DNA from: Rhodocyclaceae bacterium
Lineage (GTDB): Bacteria > Pseudomonadota > Gammaproteobacteria > Burkholderiales > Rhodocyclaceae
Length of the DNA stretch: 39,163 nt
Reading direction: 5' to 3'
Assembly: GCA_020445785.1 (NCBI GenBank)
Contig: JAGRFZ010000110.1
Span: 11,166-50,328, forward strand
Each line of letters starts with the position of its first letter. Position 1 is the stretch's first letter. A model generated the notes under the pieces. It was given only the letters and a program-made list of their open reading frames with translations. It ran no database searches and was not told where the DNA came from. A program made the position numbers and the translations under genes. Shown piece by piece: positions 32,001-39,163 of the stretch.

Positions 32001-32505
32001 CTGTCTCTCCCGCCTCGCCGAATTCGAACCGGATCTCATCTTCATGGATCTGGCGATGCCCGGCATCGATGGCTGGGAAACGATCCGCCGGATCCGTCGC
32101 GACCGCCTGTCGTCGGCGCGGATCGCGGTGATTTCGGCGAACGCGTTCGACAAGGGGCTCGAACACGAGAGCAGCGTCGCGGCCGAAGACTTCATTCTCA
32201 AGCCAGTGCGGGTCAGCGAATTGCTCGACTGGATCGGTGTCCGTCTCGATCTGTCCTGGGTCGAAGCGGCGTCGCAGCCGGAGCCGCCGGCCTCGGGCGA
32301 TCTGCGTTTGCCTGCTCCGGAGGAACTGCGTGCCCTCGGCGAGCTCGTGGACATGGGCTATGTCCGTGGCATCGAGCAGGAGCTGGCGCGAATCGATGCG
32401 CTCGGTGCCGAATTCGGGCCCTTCGTCGAAACCGCCCGCGGCCAACTGCGGGCATTCCGGCTCGAGGCTTTGCAGGCATTGATCGCAAGTGGAGGCAAAC
32501 AATGA
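29095..32505 (+). CDS. NCS1 (cytosine/purine permease)-fused hybrid sensor histidine kinase
   Basis: This 1136-aa protein starts at TTG 29095, the only start after an in-frame TAG at 29059. Residues about 30-500 are a full NCS1 permease (RDYNTWVARETLEDYALRF, then about 12 helices; QADYLRFMP). Residues about 505-555 form a Cys-rich hinge with nine Cys, including GPICSLCCSLDARC. Two further helices (about 580-605, 625-645) precede HisKA (His700 in INAISHELRTPLNSI), HATPase (ADEKRLRQILINVLGNAVKY, GAGLGLTIS) and a receiver with Asp985 (FMDLAMPG) and Lys1036. It probably senses a solute through a transporter-like domain, analogous to SLC5-fused CbrA. It overlaps the next gene by ATGA. Confidence 0.9.
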   Translation: MNVPRPPFPSDAALDGGADPLQRVVKVRRDYNTWVARETLEDYALRFTPHGFRRWSELRVANTAFGAASFLVLEAVGATLLVEYGFINAALAIIAAGVIIFLAGLPVSVYAARYGVDMDLLTRGAGFGYIGSTLTSLIYASFTFIFFALEAAIMAYALELALGIPPSWGYVICALVVIPLVTHGITAISRLQVITQPIWLILLVLPFAYVLTERPDIFGSLPSYGGSSGAGTHFDLHLFGAALTVGVALITQMGEQADYLRFMPAQRADNRRRWLAGVLVGGPGWVVIGVAKMFGGVLLAWLALSYAVPVDKAVDPNQMYLVAYRLVFPSEGWAIAITAIFVVISQLKINVTNAYAGSLAWSNFFARLTHSHPGRVVWVVFNTLIALMLMELDVFQAIGRVLGLYSNIAVSWMMAVVADLVINKPLGLSPPGIEFKRAHLYDVNPVGLGAMLLASLLSVAAYFGAFGDSAQAFSTLIAMGVAFATAPLLAYLTGGRYYLARPPESAAGECAECVICGQQYESEDMAGCPAYQGPICSLCCSLDARCEDLCKPDARLSAQWSAALRRVLPKAVWPVLDTGLGHYLLLMSVTAVVLAMVLGLLYNNELRLLGDAAGPLGSGLKPGFIKIYAILLLVFGIVAWWLVLTHKSRRVAQEESNRQTALLVREIASHRRTDEQLQRAKQAAELANQAKSRYINAISHELRTPLNSILGYAQILDDDDAIPPHRRNAMRVIRRSSDHLLSVIEGTLDIARIEGGKLRLDVRPLAFARFLDEIVEMIEPQASAKGLQFRFEPVGTLPPAVRADEKRLRQILINVLGNAVKYTGRGSVRFRVRHVREMATFEVEDSGPGISAEELDRIFEPFARGSAAEQAGGAGLGLTISRMFADVMGGQLSVESRVGEGSLFRIRLYLPQIRAERLPAGRVGARRIGYHGPRRRILVVDNQQTDREFLLSALEPLGFELAEAASGYDCLSRLAEFEPDLIFMDLAMPGIDGWETIRRIRRDRLSSARIAVISANAFDKGLEHESSVAAEDFILKPVRVSELLDWIGVRLDLSWVEAASQPEPPASGDLRLPAPEELRALGELVDMGYVRGIEQELARIDALGAEFGPFVETARGQLRAFRLEALQALIASGGKQ

Positions 32506-33437
32506 GCGGGGTCGGTCAGGCGGCGATCGGAATCGTACTGATCGTCGACGACGTTCCGGAGAACCTCGCGGTGCTGCACGACGCGCTCGACGAGTCCGGC
32601 TACATGGTTCTGGTCGCGACCAACGGCGAGAACGCGCTGGCGCGGGCTCGGCAGCGGCTGCCGGACGTGATCCTGCTGGATGCCGTGATGCCCGGCATGG
32701 ACGGATTCCAGGTCGCGCGCGAACTGAAAGCCGGGCATGTGACCGAGCACATCCCGATCGTGTTCATGACCGGGCTCACCGACACCGAACATGTGGTCGC
32801 GGCCTTCGAAGCGGGCGGCGCGGACTACGTCACCAAGCCGATCCGCCCGCGCGAGGTGCTGGCACGCATTGCCGCCCACATGCAGGCCGCGCGCATGACG
32901 CGGCAGGCGCGTACTGCCCTCGACGCCCACGGCCAAGCCACGATCGCGGTCGATTCGACGACTGGCCGGCTGGTCTGGCAGACGCCCTTGGCGCGGGAGC
33001 TGCTCGAGCGCTTCGACCTGGGCCGAGGCCCGCTGGCGCCCATCGAGTTGCTGGGTTGGCTGGCGTCGGCCGCCAGCGAAATGGCGGCCGGCCGCGAACC
33101 GGTGGTGCTGTCGATGCCGCGTGCGGGTCGTCGCCTGGTATGTACCGCGCACGAGCGTACTGCCGAAGGAGAGTGGCTCGTGGTCATGCGCGAGGAGTCG
33201 GACGCGGCGGTGATGGAGGGACTGAGTGCGGCATTTCGCCTGACCGCGCGGGAGGCAGAGGTGTTGCACTGGGTCATCAAGGGCAAGACCAACCGCGATA
33301 TCGGCGACATTCTGGGGCTCAGCCCACGCACCGTGCACAAGCATCTGGAGCATGTTTTCGAGAAGCTCGGCGTCGAGACGCGGACCGCGGCGGCGGCGAT
33401 GGCGATCAGCCGGGTGCGGGCCGCGGGGGACGCCTGA
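32502..33437 (+). CDS. Response regulator, receiver plus LuxR-type HTH
   Basis: This 311-aa protein overlaps the hybrid kinase stop (ATGA). The receiver (10-125) has acidic pair Asp16/Asp17, phospho-acceptor Asp60 in LLDAVMPGMDG, and Lys in ADYVTKPIRP. A middle PAS-like linker (about 140-230) is followed by a LuxR helix-turn-helix (about 242-300: LTAREAEVLHWVIKGKTNRDIGDIL, TVHKHLEHVFEKLGV). It is a transcription regulator and the cognate output of the NCS1 kinase by position. The phasin gene lies 147 nt downstream with its own promoter. Confidence 0.92.
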   Translation: MSGVGQAAIGIVLIVDDVPENLAVLHDALDESGYMVLVATNGENALARARQRLPDVILLDAVMPGMDGFQVARELKAGHVTEHIPIVFMTGLTDTEHVVAAFEAGGADYVTKPIRPREVLARIAAHMQAARMTRQARTALDAHGQATIAVDSTTGRLVWQTPLARELLERFDLGRGPLAPIELLGWLASAASEMAAGREPVVLSMPRAGRRLVCTAHERTAEGEWLVVMREESDAAVMEGLSAAFRLTAREAEVLHWVIKGKTNRDIGDILGLSPRTVHKHLEHVFEKLGVETRTAAAAMAISRVRAAGDA

Positions 33438-33445
33438 TCAGCGAT

Positions 33446-33461
33446 TTGCTGCAATGCACAA
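33446..33461 (-). promoter_or_regulatory. PhaR-like operator, upstream copy (inverted)
   Basis: The minus strand reads TTGTGCATTGCAGCAA, 15 of 16 identical to the plus-strand copy at 33502-33517. It ends 8 nt before the -35. TGC/GCA-rich sites like these are typical of PhaR, the repressor of phasin genes released by PHB. Confidence 0.55.
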
Positions 33462-33468
33462 AAAGTGC

Positions 33469-33497
33469 TTGACATGAGGAAACGGCTCATGCACACT
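33469..33497 (+). promoter_or_regulatory. Sigma70-like promoter of the phasin gene
   Basis: Perfect -35 TTGACA (33469-33474); after 17 nt a weak -10 CACACT (33492-33497). The predicted start near 33504 falls inside the downstream operator copy. Confidence 0.5.
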
Positions 33498-33501
33498 GCA
33501 A

Positions 33502-33517
33502 TTGTGCACTGCAGCAA
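33502..33517 (+). promoter_or_regulatory. PhaR-like operator, downstream copy
   Basis: TTGTGCACTGCAGCAA, inverted partner of 33446-33461, centre to centre 56 bp. It overlaps the predicted transcription start, a repressing position. Confidence 0.55.
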
Positions 33518-33584
33518 CAAGGACAGCCGAGGCGCTGCAGACGGAATTCGCAACACCCAGCCAGCAATCTTAGGAGAGATCAAA

Positions 33585-34133
33585 ATGAACGTCACCCCCG
33601 AAAAATTCGCCGCCGCCAACAAAGCTTCCCTCGATACCGCCGCCAGCGTTGCTTCGCTCGGCCTGAGCACCGTCGAGCGCCTGATGGCCCTCAACCTCAA
33701 CACCGTTCGCGCTGCGATCGCCGACGCCGGCAGCAATGCCGAGGCACTGCTCGCCGCCAAGGACCCCAAGGCCGCCCTGTCGGTGCTCTCCGGTCTGGCC
33801 GAGCCGACCCTGGCCAGCGTGCTGGGCTACTATCGCAGTGCCTATGGCATCGTCGTCGATAGCGGTGAGGAACTGGGCAAGATCGCCGACGGTCAGATCG
33901 CCGAGCTGAACAAGGCGGTGACCATCGCCCTCGACGAGATGACCAAGTCGGCACCGGCCGGTTCGGACGTCGCGGTTGCCGCCGTGAAGTCGGCCATCGC
34001 CGCCGCCAACGCCACCTACGACAGCGTCACCAAGGCGACCAAGAAAGTGGTCGAGATCGCCGAGGCCAACGTCACCAGCACCACCGGTGCCGCCGTCAAG
34101 GCTGTCGGCAAGGCCGCCAAGAAAGCCGCCTAA
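33585..34133 (+). CDS. phaP: Phasin (PHB granule-associated protein)
   Basis: This 182-aa protein has AGGAGAG about 8 nt before the ATG. MNVTPEKFAAANKASLDTAASVASL and FAxxNK-like amphipathic helices are the usual phasin start. The protein is nearly all helix, poor in aromatic residues, and ends in an Ala/Lys-rich tail (AVKAVGKAAKKAA) like PhaP tails that bind granules or DNA. It coats polyhydroxybutyrate granules in the cytoplasm. Expression should be released by PHB through PhaR binding the two flanking sites. phaB lies 4.5 kb downstream. Confidence 0.9.
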   Translation: MNVTPEKFAAANKASLDTAASVASLGLSTVERLMALNLNTVRAAIADAGSNAEALLAAKDPKAALSVLSGLAEPTLASVLGYYRSAYGIVVDSGEELGKIADGQIAELNKAVTIALDEMTKSAPAGSDVAVAAVKSAIAAANATYDSVTKATKKVVEIAEANVTSTTGAAVKAVGKAAKKAA

Positions 34134-34465
34134 GCGACCAGCAGGTACCTCCTGACGCCCGCGTTCGGCTCCGCCGACGCGGGCGTTCTCGCGTCTACCG
34201 ACCTTCGTCGGTGCGTGCCGTGAGGCAATCGATCGGCCGTCCCGGCCCGCAACCTGTCCGGGCCTGAGGCCGGGCAGCCCGGTGTTGCCGGGAGGGGTCG
34301 TGTTCCGCTGGCGAAAGGCGACGATCGTCCCGCCGCCGGCGACGGCCCCATCCCGGGCTCCCAGTCGGTCAACCACGCCTTCTGGGTTCATACTGCCGTT
34401 CGAACCGAAACCATTGGCCGCATTCGCTCCGCCGCTCGCCCCCGCGATCCGGCGAAACCGCCCAG
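34134..34465. other. Intergenic region after the phasin gene
   Basis: 332 nt. It holds the phasin terminator (34155-34186), then GC-rich sequence with a minor CCCGG/CCGGG hairpin near 34279-34293. No promoter or extra ORF with a ribosome site is supported. Confidence 0.5.
34155..34186 (+). terminator. Intrinsic terminator-like hairpin of the phasin gene
   Basis: ACGCCCGCGT / ACGCGGGCGT perfect 10-bp stem with a 12-nt loop, 21 nt after the stop; the 3' tail TCTCG is weak in T. Confidence 0.7.
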
Positions 34466-37400
34466 ATGACGCTCGAAGCGCCCGCGACAGCACAACCAGC
34501 AGATGTACCCGGCGCCATGCCCTGGCAGTGGCTGGCCATGGCCACCGCGTACTTCGTGGTCGGCATCATGGGCCTGCTGGTATCGCTGCCACAAGGTTTT
34601 GCAAGCCCGCTCTTTCCCGCCGCCGGTCTCGCCCAAGGTCTGGTGCTGCAGTTCGGCACTGCGCGAGCGGTTCCGGCGATCTGGGTCGGTGCCCTCGCGA
34701 TGTACCTGGTCACCGCATCGCGCCAGTCCGGCGCGCCTGCCGAATTGGTGTTGTTGTCGGCGGCATTGGCCTGCGGCAGCGCGCTGCAGGCCGCGGTGGC
34801 GGCAACCCTCGTGCGGCGTTGGCTGGGCGAACGCTGGAAATCGCTCGAACAGGAGGCCGACACCTTTCGCCTGCTGCTGGCGGGCGGCCTGATCGGCTGT
34901 CTGGTTTCGGCGAGTTGGGGGGTCGGCGTGCTGACGGCGAGCGGCGCGCTCGCCACCGCGGGCGCGGGCTTCGAATGGTGGAACTGGTATGTCGGCGACG
35001 TGCTCGGTGTGTTTCTCGTTACGCCGCTGGTGATTCTCTTTTTCACACGCAATCGACCCGGAGGTGTCGGCCGTCTGCGCGCCACCGCGCTGGCCAGCGG
35101 CATCCTCTTGCTGATGGCGGGCCTGGCCTTCGCGGCGGCCATGCACTGGGACCTGCAGCGCCAGCGTCAGCGCTTCGCCGCCCAAGGTCAGGTGCTGAAT
35201 CGCCAGCTCGACACGCGCATCGAAGTGCTGGAGAACAGTCTGCGGGCGCTGACTCGGGCGCTGGAACTCGATCCCGGGGTTTCCCTGGCTCGATTCGATC
35301 GGCTCGGCGGCGATCTGTTGGTGGCCAATCCGGACATTCGTGCGCTGATGTTCGGATGGGCGCTCGACGACGCCCGACGAGGGGCCTTCGAGCATCGCAT
35401 GGCGGCCCTCTACGACCAGCACGGTTTTCGCTTGCGCACCCTGGATGCCGGGGGGGAGCTGCGGGTTGCACCGCCTGCCGCCCGCCATGTCGCCGTCAGC
35501 CATCTGTTGCCGCGTCAGCTCGGACGCGGATGGCTGGGGCTGGATCTGTTCTCGTTGCCCGGCGCCGAAGCTGCGCTCGAACTCGCCCGCCGAAGTGGCG
35601 AGATGGCGGTGACCGCGCCGCTCGCCGTGGTCGCGCCCGGTATGCCGGTCGATTGCGTACTGGCGGCGTTTCCGGTGCGCGGCGTGAGCGCGTCGGGAGC
35701 GGTCATCGGCTATGCATTGGCGGTGCTGAAGGTGTCCGACGTGGTCGCCCGCGAACGTGAGGCCTTGCCGCCCGGTGAGTTGCTGATCCGCATCGTCGAC
35801 TCGGCCGTATCGGATCGCGCCCTTTACGAGGAGGCCGGGGACGCGATGGCCGGCAGCGGGCTCGACTGGGGCGCACGACTGCCGGTCGGCGGCCGCCAGT
35901 GGCTGGTGTCGGCAACGCCGACCGGTGCCGGCGTTCAGGCCAACCGCCAATGGACGAGCTGGGCCATCGGTGCCATCGGCATCGTGTTGGTGGCGCTGTC
36001 ACAGGTGCTCTGGTTGGGGGCATCCGGACGCGCGGCCCAGGTTCGTCGTCGGGTCGCCGAGCAGACCGCGGAGATCATTGCCACGCGGGCGCAGCTCGAG
36101 CGCAGCGAGGAGCGCTACCGGACCTTGTTCGAGTGCGCCAGCGCACCGATGCTGCTGCTCGATCCGCTCGCCAGCGGCACGCTGGTCGACGTCAATGTCG
36201 CCGCCGCCGAGTTCTATGGCTATGAAGCCGATGCCATGCGCGGGATGCGCGTCGCCACCCTCAACGCGGTTCGCGACGAGGAGGCGGAGAGTGCCGCCCG
36301 GCTGCTGGAAAGCGGCCGTCGGCAGGCTCTGCCGACGCGGCATCGCCTGGCCAGCGGCGCATTGCGCGACGTCGAGGTGCGCGCGGGGCCGATGCAGATC
36401 GACGGCCGGGACCTGGTGTTTTGGATCGTCACCGATGTCACCGATCGGCGTCGCCTCGAACAGGCCCGCCGGCGCCAGATCGCGGGGCTGACGGTGCTCA
36501 ACGCCTTGGACGGCATCGGCGGCGAGTCGCTGGCAGACCGTTTGGCGCAGGCCGTCGACGTGGCCGCCACCTGGTTGCGGATGCCCCATGGCGGTCTGGT
36601 GTCCCGCAAGCACGGTGTCGGGGTCGAAGTGGTCGCCGGATTTTCCGAGTTGGCCACGGCGGTCGGTGCGGCACGAAGCGAGCAGTTGCTCGGCGAGATC
36701 GCCGACGTGCGTGATCTGACCTGCTCGGAGCAACATGGCGACGGTGCGCTGATCGCGACGCCGGTGAGCGCTTCGGGCGATGATTTCGGCGTGCTTGCCT
36801 TCTGGTCGCCACGGCGCTACCACCGCGAACTCGATGAAAACGACCGGGAATTCGTGAACTTTCTCGCGCGCTGGTGTGGTCACCAGATCGAGCGTGAGCA
36901 TGCGGCACGGGAAATATCGCGGCAGGGCGAGCTGCTGGTGGGCACGATGGAGGCCCTCGACGAAGCCTTCGCCATCTACGACCATGACGACCGCTTGGTG
37001 TTTTGCAACGACAAGTACCGCGAGATCCATACTCGGATGGGCTCGGTCATCCAGCTCGGTGCCGGATTCGAAGACCTGCTTCGCTACGGTGCCGCCCACG
37101 GCCAATTCCCCGATGCCGCCGGGCGAGAGGACGAATGGCTGGCGTGGCGGCTGGCGGAACACGGCAAGCAGACTTCGGTGCTGCTGCAGGCCCTCGATGG
37201 CGGACGCTGGGTGCAGGTGCGGGAGCGGCGGGCCGCGAGCGGATTCACGGTCGGGTTCCGGATGGACGTTACCGAACTGATCCGGGCGCGCCAGGACGCG
37301 GAGGCGGCCAACCTGGCCAAGAGCCGCTTCCTTGCCACGATGTCGCACGAGATCCGGACGCCGATGAACGGCATTCTCGGCATGGCCGAGCTGCTGCTCG

Positions 37401-38473
37401 ACAGTGATCTCGACGATGGCGAGCGGCGCGAGTTTGCCGAAGCCATCCTCGGCTCGGGGCGGGCGCTGCTGAATCTGCTCAACGACGTGCTGGATCTGTC
37501 GCGCGTCGAAGCCGACCGCATGCCGCTGGTGGTCGAGTCCTTTTCGCCCGCCCGCCTGATGGAGGAATGCGCCTCGCTGTTTCGCAGTCTGGCGCGCCAG
37601 AAGGCACTGGCGCTCGATTGCCACTGGGACGGGGAAGCGACGTGCCGGTTGCTGGCCGACAGCGGACGCATTCGGCAGATGCTCGGCAATCTGGTCAGCA
37701 ACGCGGTCAAGTTCACCGATCGGGGCTGGGTTCGCATCGAGGGTGGCTTGCGCGAGGACGACGGCGTAGTGAAGCTGCGCTTCGAAGTGCACGATTCGGG
37801 CATCGGCGTGGCGGAGGACAAGCGCACGCTGCTGTTCGCGCCGTTTTCCCAGGTCGATGACAGCAATACGCGGCGCTTCGGCGGATCCGGACTCGGTCTG
37901 TCCATCGTCAAGGGCATGTCTCAGATCATGGGCGGCGATGCCGGCTTCGCGCCGCTGGCGGGAGGCGGCTCCGTATTCTGGTTCGAGGCGCAGGTGGTGC
38001 GGGAGGGCGCGTGCGAGGAAGCCGCGCAGGTGGCCTTGCCGGCGCGCGACGACGATGACGGCTCCCAGGCTGCGCAGGGCGCCGCCGGGCGCATCCTGGT
38101 GGCCGACGACAACGCCATCAATGCGCGCTTGACGGCTCGCATGTTGCGCGCCCGTGGCTTTGCCATCGATTTCGCCGAAGATGGCCGCGTGGCGGTGGAA
38201 CTGGCGCTCACGAGCTTCCCCGACCTGATTCTGATGGACTGCCAGATGCCGGAGATGGACGGCTTCGAGGCAAGCCGCACGATTCGCGCCGCAGAGCGTC
38301 AAGCCGGCCGGGTCGGGGTGCCGATCGTGGCCCTTACTGCGGCGGCATTCGAGGACGACCGCCAGCGCAGTCTCGACGCCGGCATGGACGACCATCTGGT
38401 GCGTCCGGTCGGGCGGGATGTGCTGCTGGCGGTGGTGGCTCGCTGGCTGGCTGGGGGGCGCGAATCGAACTGA
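34466..38473 (+). CDS. MASE1 / CHASE-like / PAS / GAF / PAS hybrid sensor histidine kinase
   Basis: This 1335-aa protein may start at ATG 34466 or at MPWQWLAMA (34517); no strong ribosome site is visible. MASE1 integral sensor: about eight helices, 17-215. A periplasmic CHASE-like loop spans about 230-480 and a last helix about 490-512. Then PAS (about 545-670), GAF (about 675-810), a second PAS (about 820-940), HisKA with His961 (ATMSHEIRTPMNGILGMAE), HATPase (GSGLGLSIVKGM) and a receiver with Asp1258 (LMDCQMPEMDG). The invariant receiver Lys is Arg1313 (HLVRPVG), which may alter phosphotransfer. The signal is unknown. It lies between the phasin gene and phaB. Confidence 0.9.
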   Translation: MTLEAPATAQPADVPGAMPWQWLAMATAYFVVGIMGLLVSLPQGFASPLFPAAGLAQGLVLQFGTARAVPAIWVGALAMYLVTASRQSGAPAELVLLSAALACGSALQAAVAATLVRRWLGERWKSLEQEADTFRLLLAGGLIGCLVSASWGVGVLTASGALATAGAGFEWWNWYVGDVLGVFLVTPLVILFFTRNRPGGVGRLRATALASGILLLMAGLAFAAAMHWDLQRQRQRFAAQGQVLNRQLDTRIEVLENSLRALTRALELDPGVSLARFDRLGGDLLVANPDIRALMFGWALDDARRGAFEHRMAALYDQHGFRLRTLDAGGELRVAPPAARHVAVSHLLPRQLGRGWLGLDLFSLPGAEAALELARRSGEMAVTAPLAVVAPGMPVDCVLAAFPVRGVSASGAVIGYALAVLKVSDVVAREREALPPGELLIRIVDSAVSDRALYEEAGDAMAGSGLDWGARLPVGGRQWLVSATPTGAGVQANRQWTSWAIGAIGIVLVALSQVLWLGASGRAAQVRRRVAEQTAEIIATRAQLERSEERYRTLFECASAPMLLLDPLASGTLVDVNVAAAEFYGYEADAMRGMRVATLNAVRDEEAESAARLLESGRRQALPTRHRLASGALRDVEVRAGPMQIDGRDLVFWIVTDVTDRRRLEQARRRQIAGLTVLNALDGIGGESLADRLAQAVDVAATWLRMPHGGLVSRKHGVGVEVVAGFSELATAVGAARSEQLLGEIADVRDLTCSEQHGDGALIATPVSASGDDFGVLAFWSPRRYHRELDENDREFVNFLARWCGHQIEREHAAREISRQGELLVGTMEALDEAFAIYDHDDRLVFCNDKYREIHTRMGSVIQLGAGFEDLLRYGAAHGQFPDAAGREDEWLAWRLAEHGKQTSVLLQALDGGRWVQVRERRAASGFTVGFRMDVTELIRARQDAEAANLAKSRFLATMSHEIRTPMNGILGMAELLLDSDLDDGERREFAEAILGSGRALLNLLNDVLDLSRVEADRMPLVVESFSPARLMEECASLFRSLARQKALALDCHWDGEATCRLLADSGRIRQMLGNLVSNAVKFTDRGWVRIEGGLREDDGVVKLRFEVHDSGIGVAEDKRTLLFAPFSQVDDSNTRRFGGSGLGLSIVKGMSQIMGGDAGFAPLAGGGSVFWFEAQVVREGACEEAAQVALPARDDDDGSQAAQGAAGRILVADDNAINARLTARMLRARGFAIDFAEDGRVAVELALTSFPDLILMDCQMPEMDGFEASRTIRAAERQAGRVGVPIVALTAAAFEDDRQRSLDAGMDDHLVRPVGRDVLLAVVARWLAGGRESN

Positions 38474-38510
38474 GTGCTTTTGCCGCAATGGGTGCGGCGA
38501 GCAGCGCTTG

Positions 38511-38539
38511 TTGGCAGCCTGTCGGACACTCGTTATAGT
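38511..38539 (+). promoter_or_regulatory. Sigma70 promoter of phaB
   Basis: TTGGCA (38511-38516), 17-nt spacer, TATAGT (38534-38539); 5 of 6 at each element. It is the best housekeeping promoter in the window. The leader is about 97 nt. Confidence 0.75.
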
Positions 38540-38642
38540 GGCCCACCGGAGCGGACCGGAATTGGCGACGGTCGGTATGGGAGAGCATCGTGCAGTCGTC
38601 GGCGCCCGTTCCGTATTCACGGACAATCAAAGAGGGAGAATC

Positions 38643-39163
38643 ATGAGCAAGATTGCCTACGTCACGGGCGGCATGGGTGGTATCGGCACGGCGATTTGCC
38701 AGCGGCTGGCCAAGAACGGATTCACGGTGGTCGCCGGGTGCGGCCCGAATTCGCCGCGCAAGGACAAGTGGCTCGCCGACCAGAAGGAACTCGGCTACAA
38801 CTTCGTCGCATCCGAGGGCAATGTTTCCGACTGGGACAGCACCAAGGCGGCGTTCGACAAGGTCAGGGCCGAGGTCGGCGAGATCGACGTGCTGGTCAAC
38901 AACGCCGGCATCACCAAGGATGGCCAGTTCCGCAAGATGTCGCCGGAGCAGTGGCACGCGGTCATCGACACCAACCTGAACTCGCTGTTCTACGTCACCA
39001 AACAGGTCATCGACGGCATGTCCGACCGCGGCTGGGGCCGGGTCATCAACATTTCGTCGGTGAACGGCCAGAAGGGCCAGTTCGGCCAGGTCAACTATGC
39101 CGCCACGAAGGCCGGCGACCTCGGCATCATCAAGAGCCTGGCGCAGGAAGGCGCGCGGGCCGG
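38643..39163 (+). CDS. phaB: Acetoacetyl-CoA reductase (NADPH), 3' end off the window
   Basis: The first 173 codons are present. GAGGGAGA lies about 5 nt before the ATG. The Rossmann start TGGMGGIG (9-16), NNAG strand (VLVNNAGITKDG) and catalytic Ser-Tyr-Lys (NISSVNGQ, VNYAATKAG) define a short-chain dehydrogenase. MSKIAYVTGGMGGIGTAICQ and VVAGCGPNSPRKDKW are those of PhaB, which reduces acetoacetyl-CoA to (R)-3-hydroxybutyryl-CoA for PHB. After the active site the segment reads DLGIIKSLAQEGARAG instead of the more common FTMALAQE form. Confidence 0.93.
   Translation, partial: MSKIAYVTGGMGGIGTAICQRLAKNGFTVVAGCGPNSPRKDKWLADQKELGYNFVASEGNVSDWDSTKAAFDKVRAEVGEIDVLVNNAGITKDGQFRKMSPEQWHAVIDTNLNSLFYVTKQVIDGMSDRGWGRVINISSVNGQKGQFGQVNYAATKAGDLGIIKSLAQEGARA

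Overview
The window is GC-rich, densely coded proteobacterial chromosome. A phasin gene and phaB (PHB storage), a HupUV/HoxBC-type sensory hydrogenase, an FNR-like box and many two-component and c-di-GMP proteins suggest a metabolically flexible beta-proteobacterium (Rhodocyclales- or Burkholderiales-like) or a purple-sulfur-type gamma-proteobacterium. The lineage cannot be fixed from sequence alone. No rRNA, tRNA, IS element, phage or CRISPR array was seen.

Left third (1-12.4 kb): an envelope/stress block. It holds an autotransporter running off the left edge, two predicted exported caspase-fold (C14) proteins, an ECF sigma/anti-sigma pair, outer-membrane proteins (a solitary beta-barrel and an OmpA-type protein), an autotransporter pseudogene and three very small ORFs of 22-26 codons with good ribosome sites. 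The main result is a shared promoter-like signature, TTGAACC-N16-CGACT, with identical spacing. It lies upstream of the Sel1/caspase gene, the ECF operon, a 26-aa membrane peptide and a 25-aa exported peptide, with weaker copies upstream of ompA and a 22-aa sister peptide. I infer a local ECF regulon linking caspases, OmpA and tiny envelope peptides. The 25-aa peptide unit has its own promoter, RBS and strong intrinsic terminator.

Middle (9.5-21.8 kb): a cNMP/CBS/DUF294 regulator with a DnaQ-like exonuclease; a YqaA-type membrane protein; a class I glutamine amidotransferase (C26) overlapping an amidoligase; the hydrogen-sensing hydrogenase pair; a secreted single-Cache protein with a terminator; a CDGSH iron-sulfur protein; and a tightly coupled zinc operon (zur, a 53-aa membrane protein, ATPase, permease, His-rich binding protein). 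A good palindromic Zur box overlaps the -10 element of that operon.

Right (21.8-39.2 kb): signalling and PHB. A lipoprotein of the branched-chain amino acid-binding type is translationally coupled to a 1199-aa Cache/PAS/GAF/GGDEF/EAL protein. A HupT/HoxJ-like PAS histidine kinase is followed by a giant NCS1-permease/hybrid kinase overlapping a LuxR-type response regulator. Then come a phasin gene flanked by two inverted copies of a PhaR-like operator, a MASE1/PAS/GAF hybrid kinase, and phaB with a clear sigma70 promoter, cut by the right edge.
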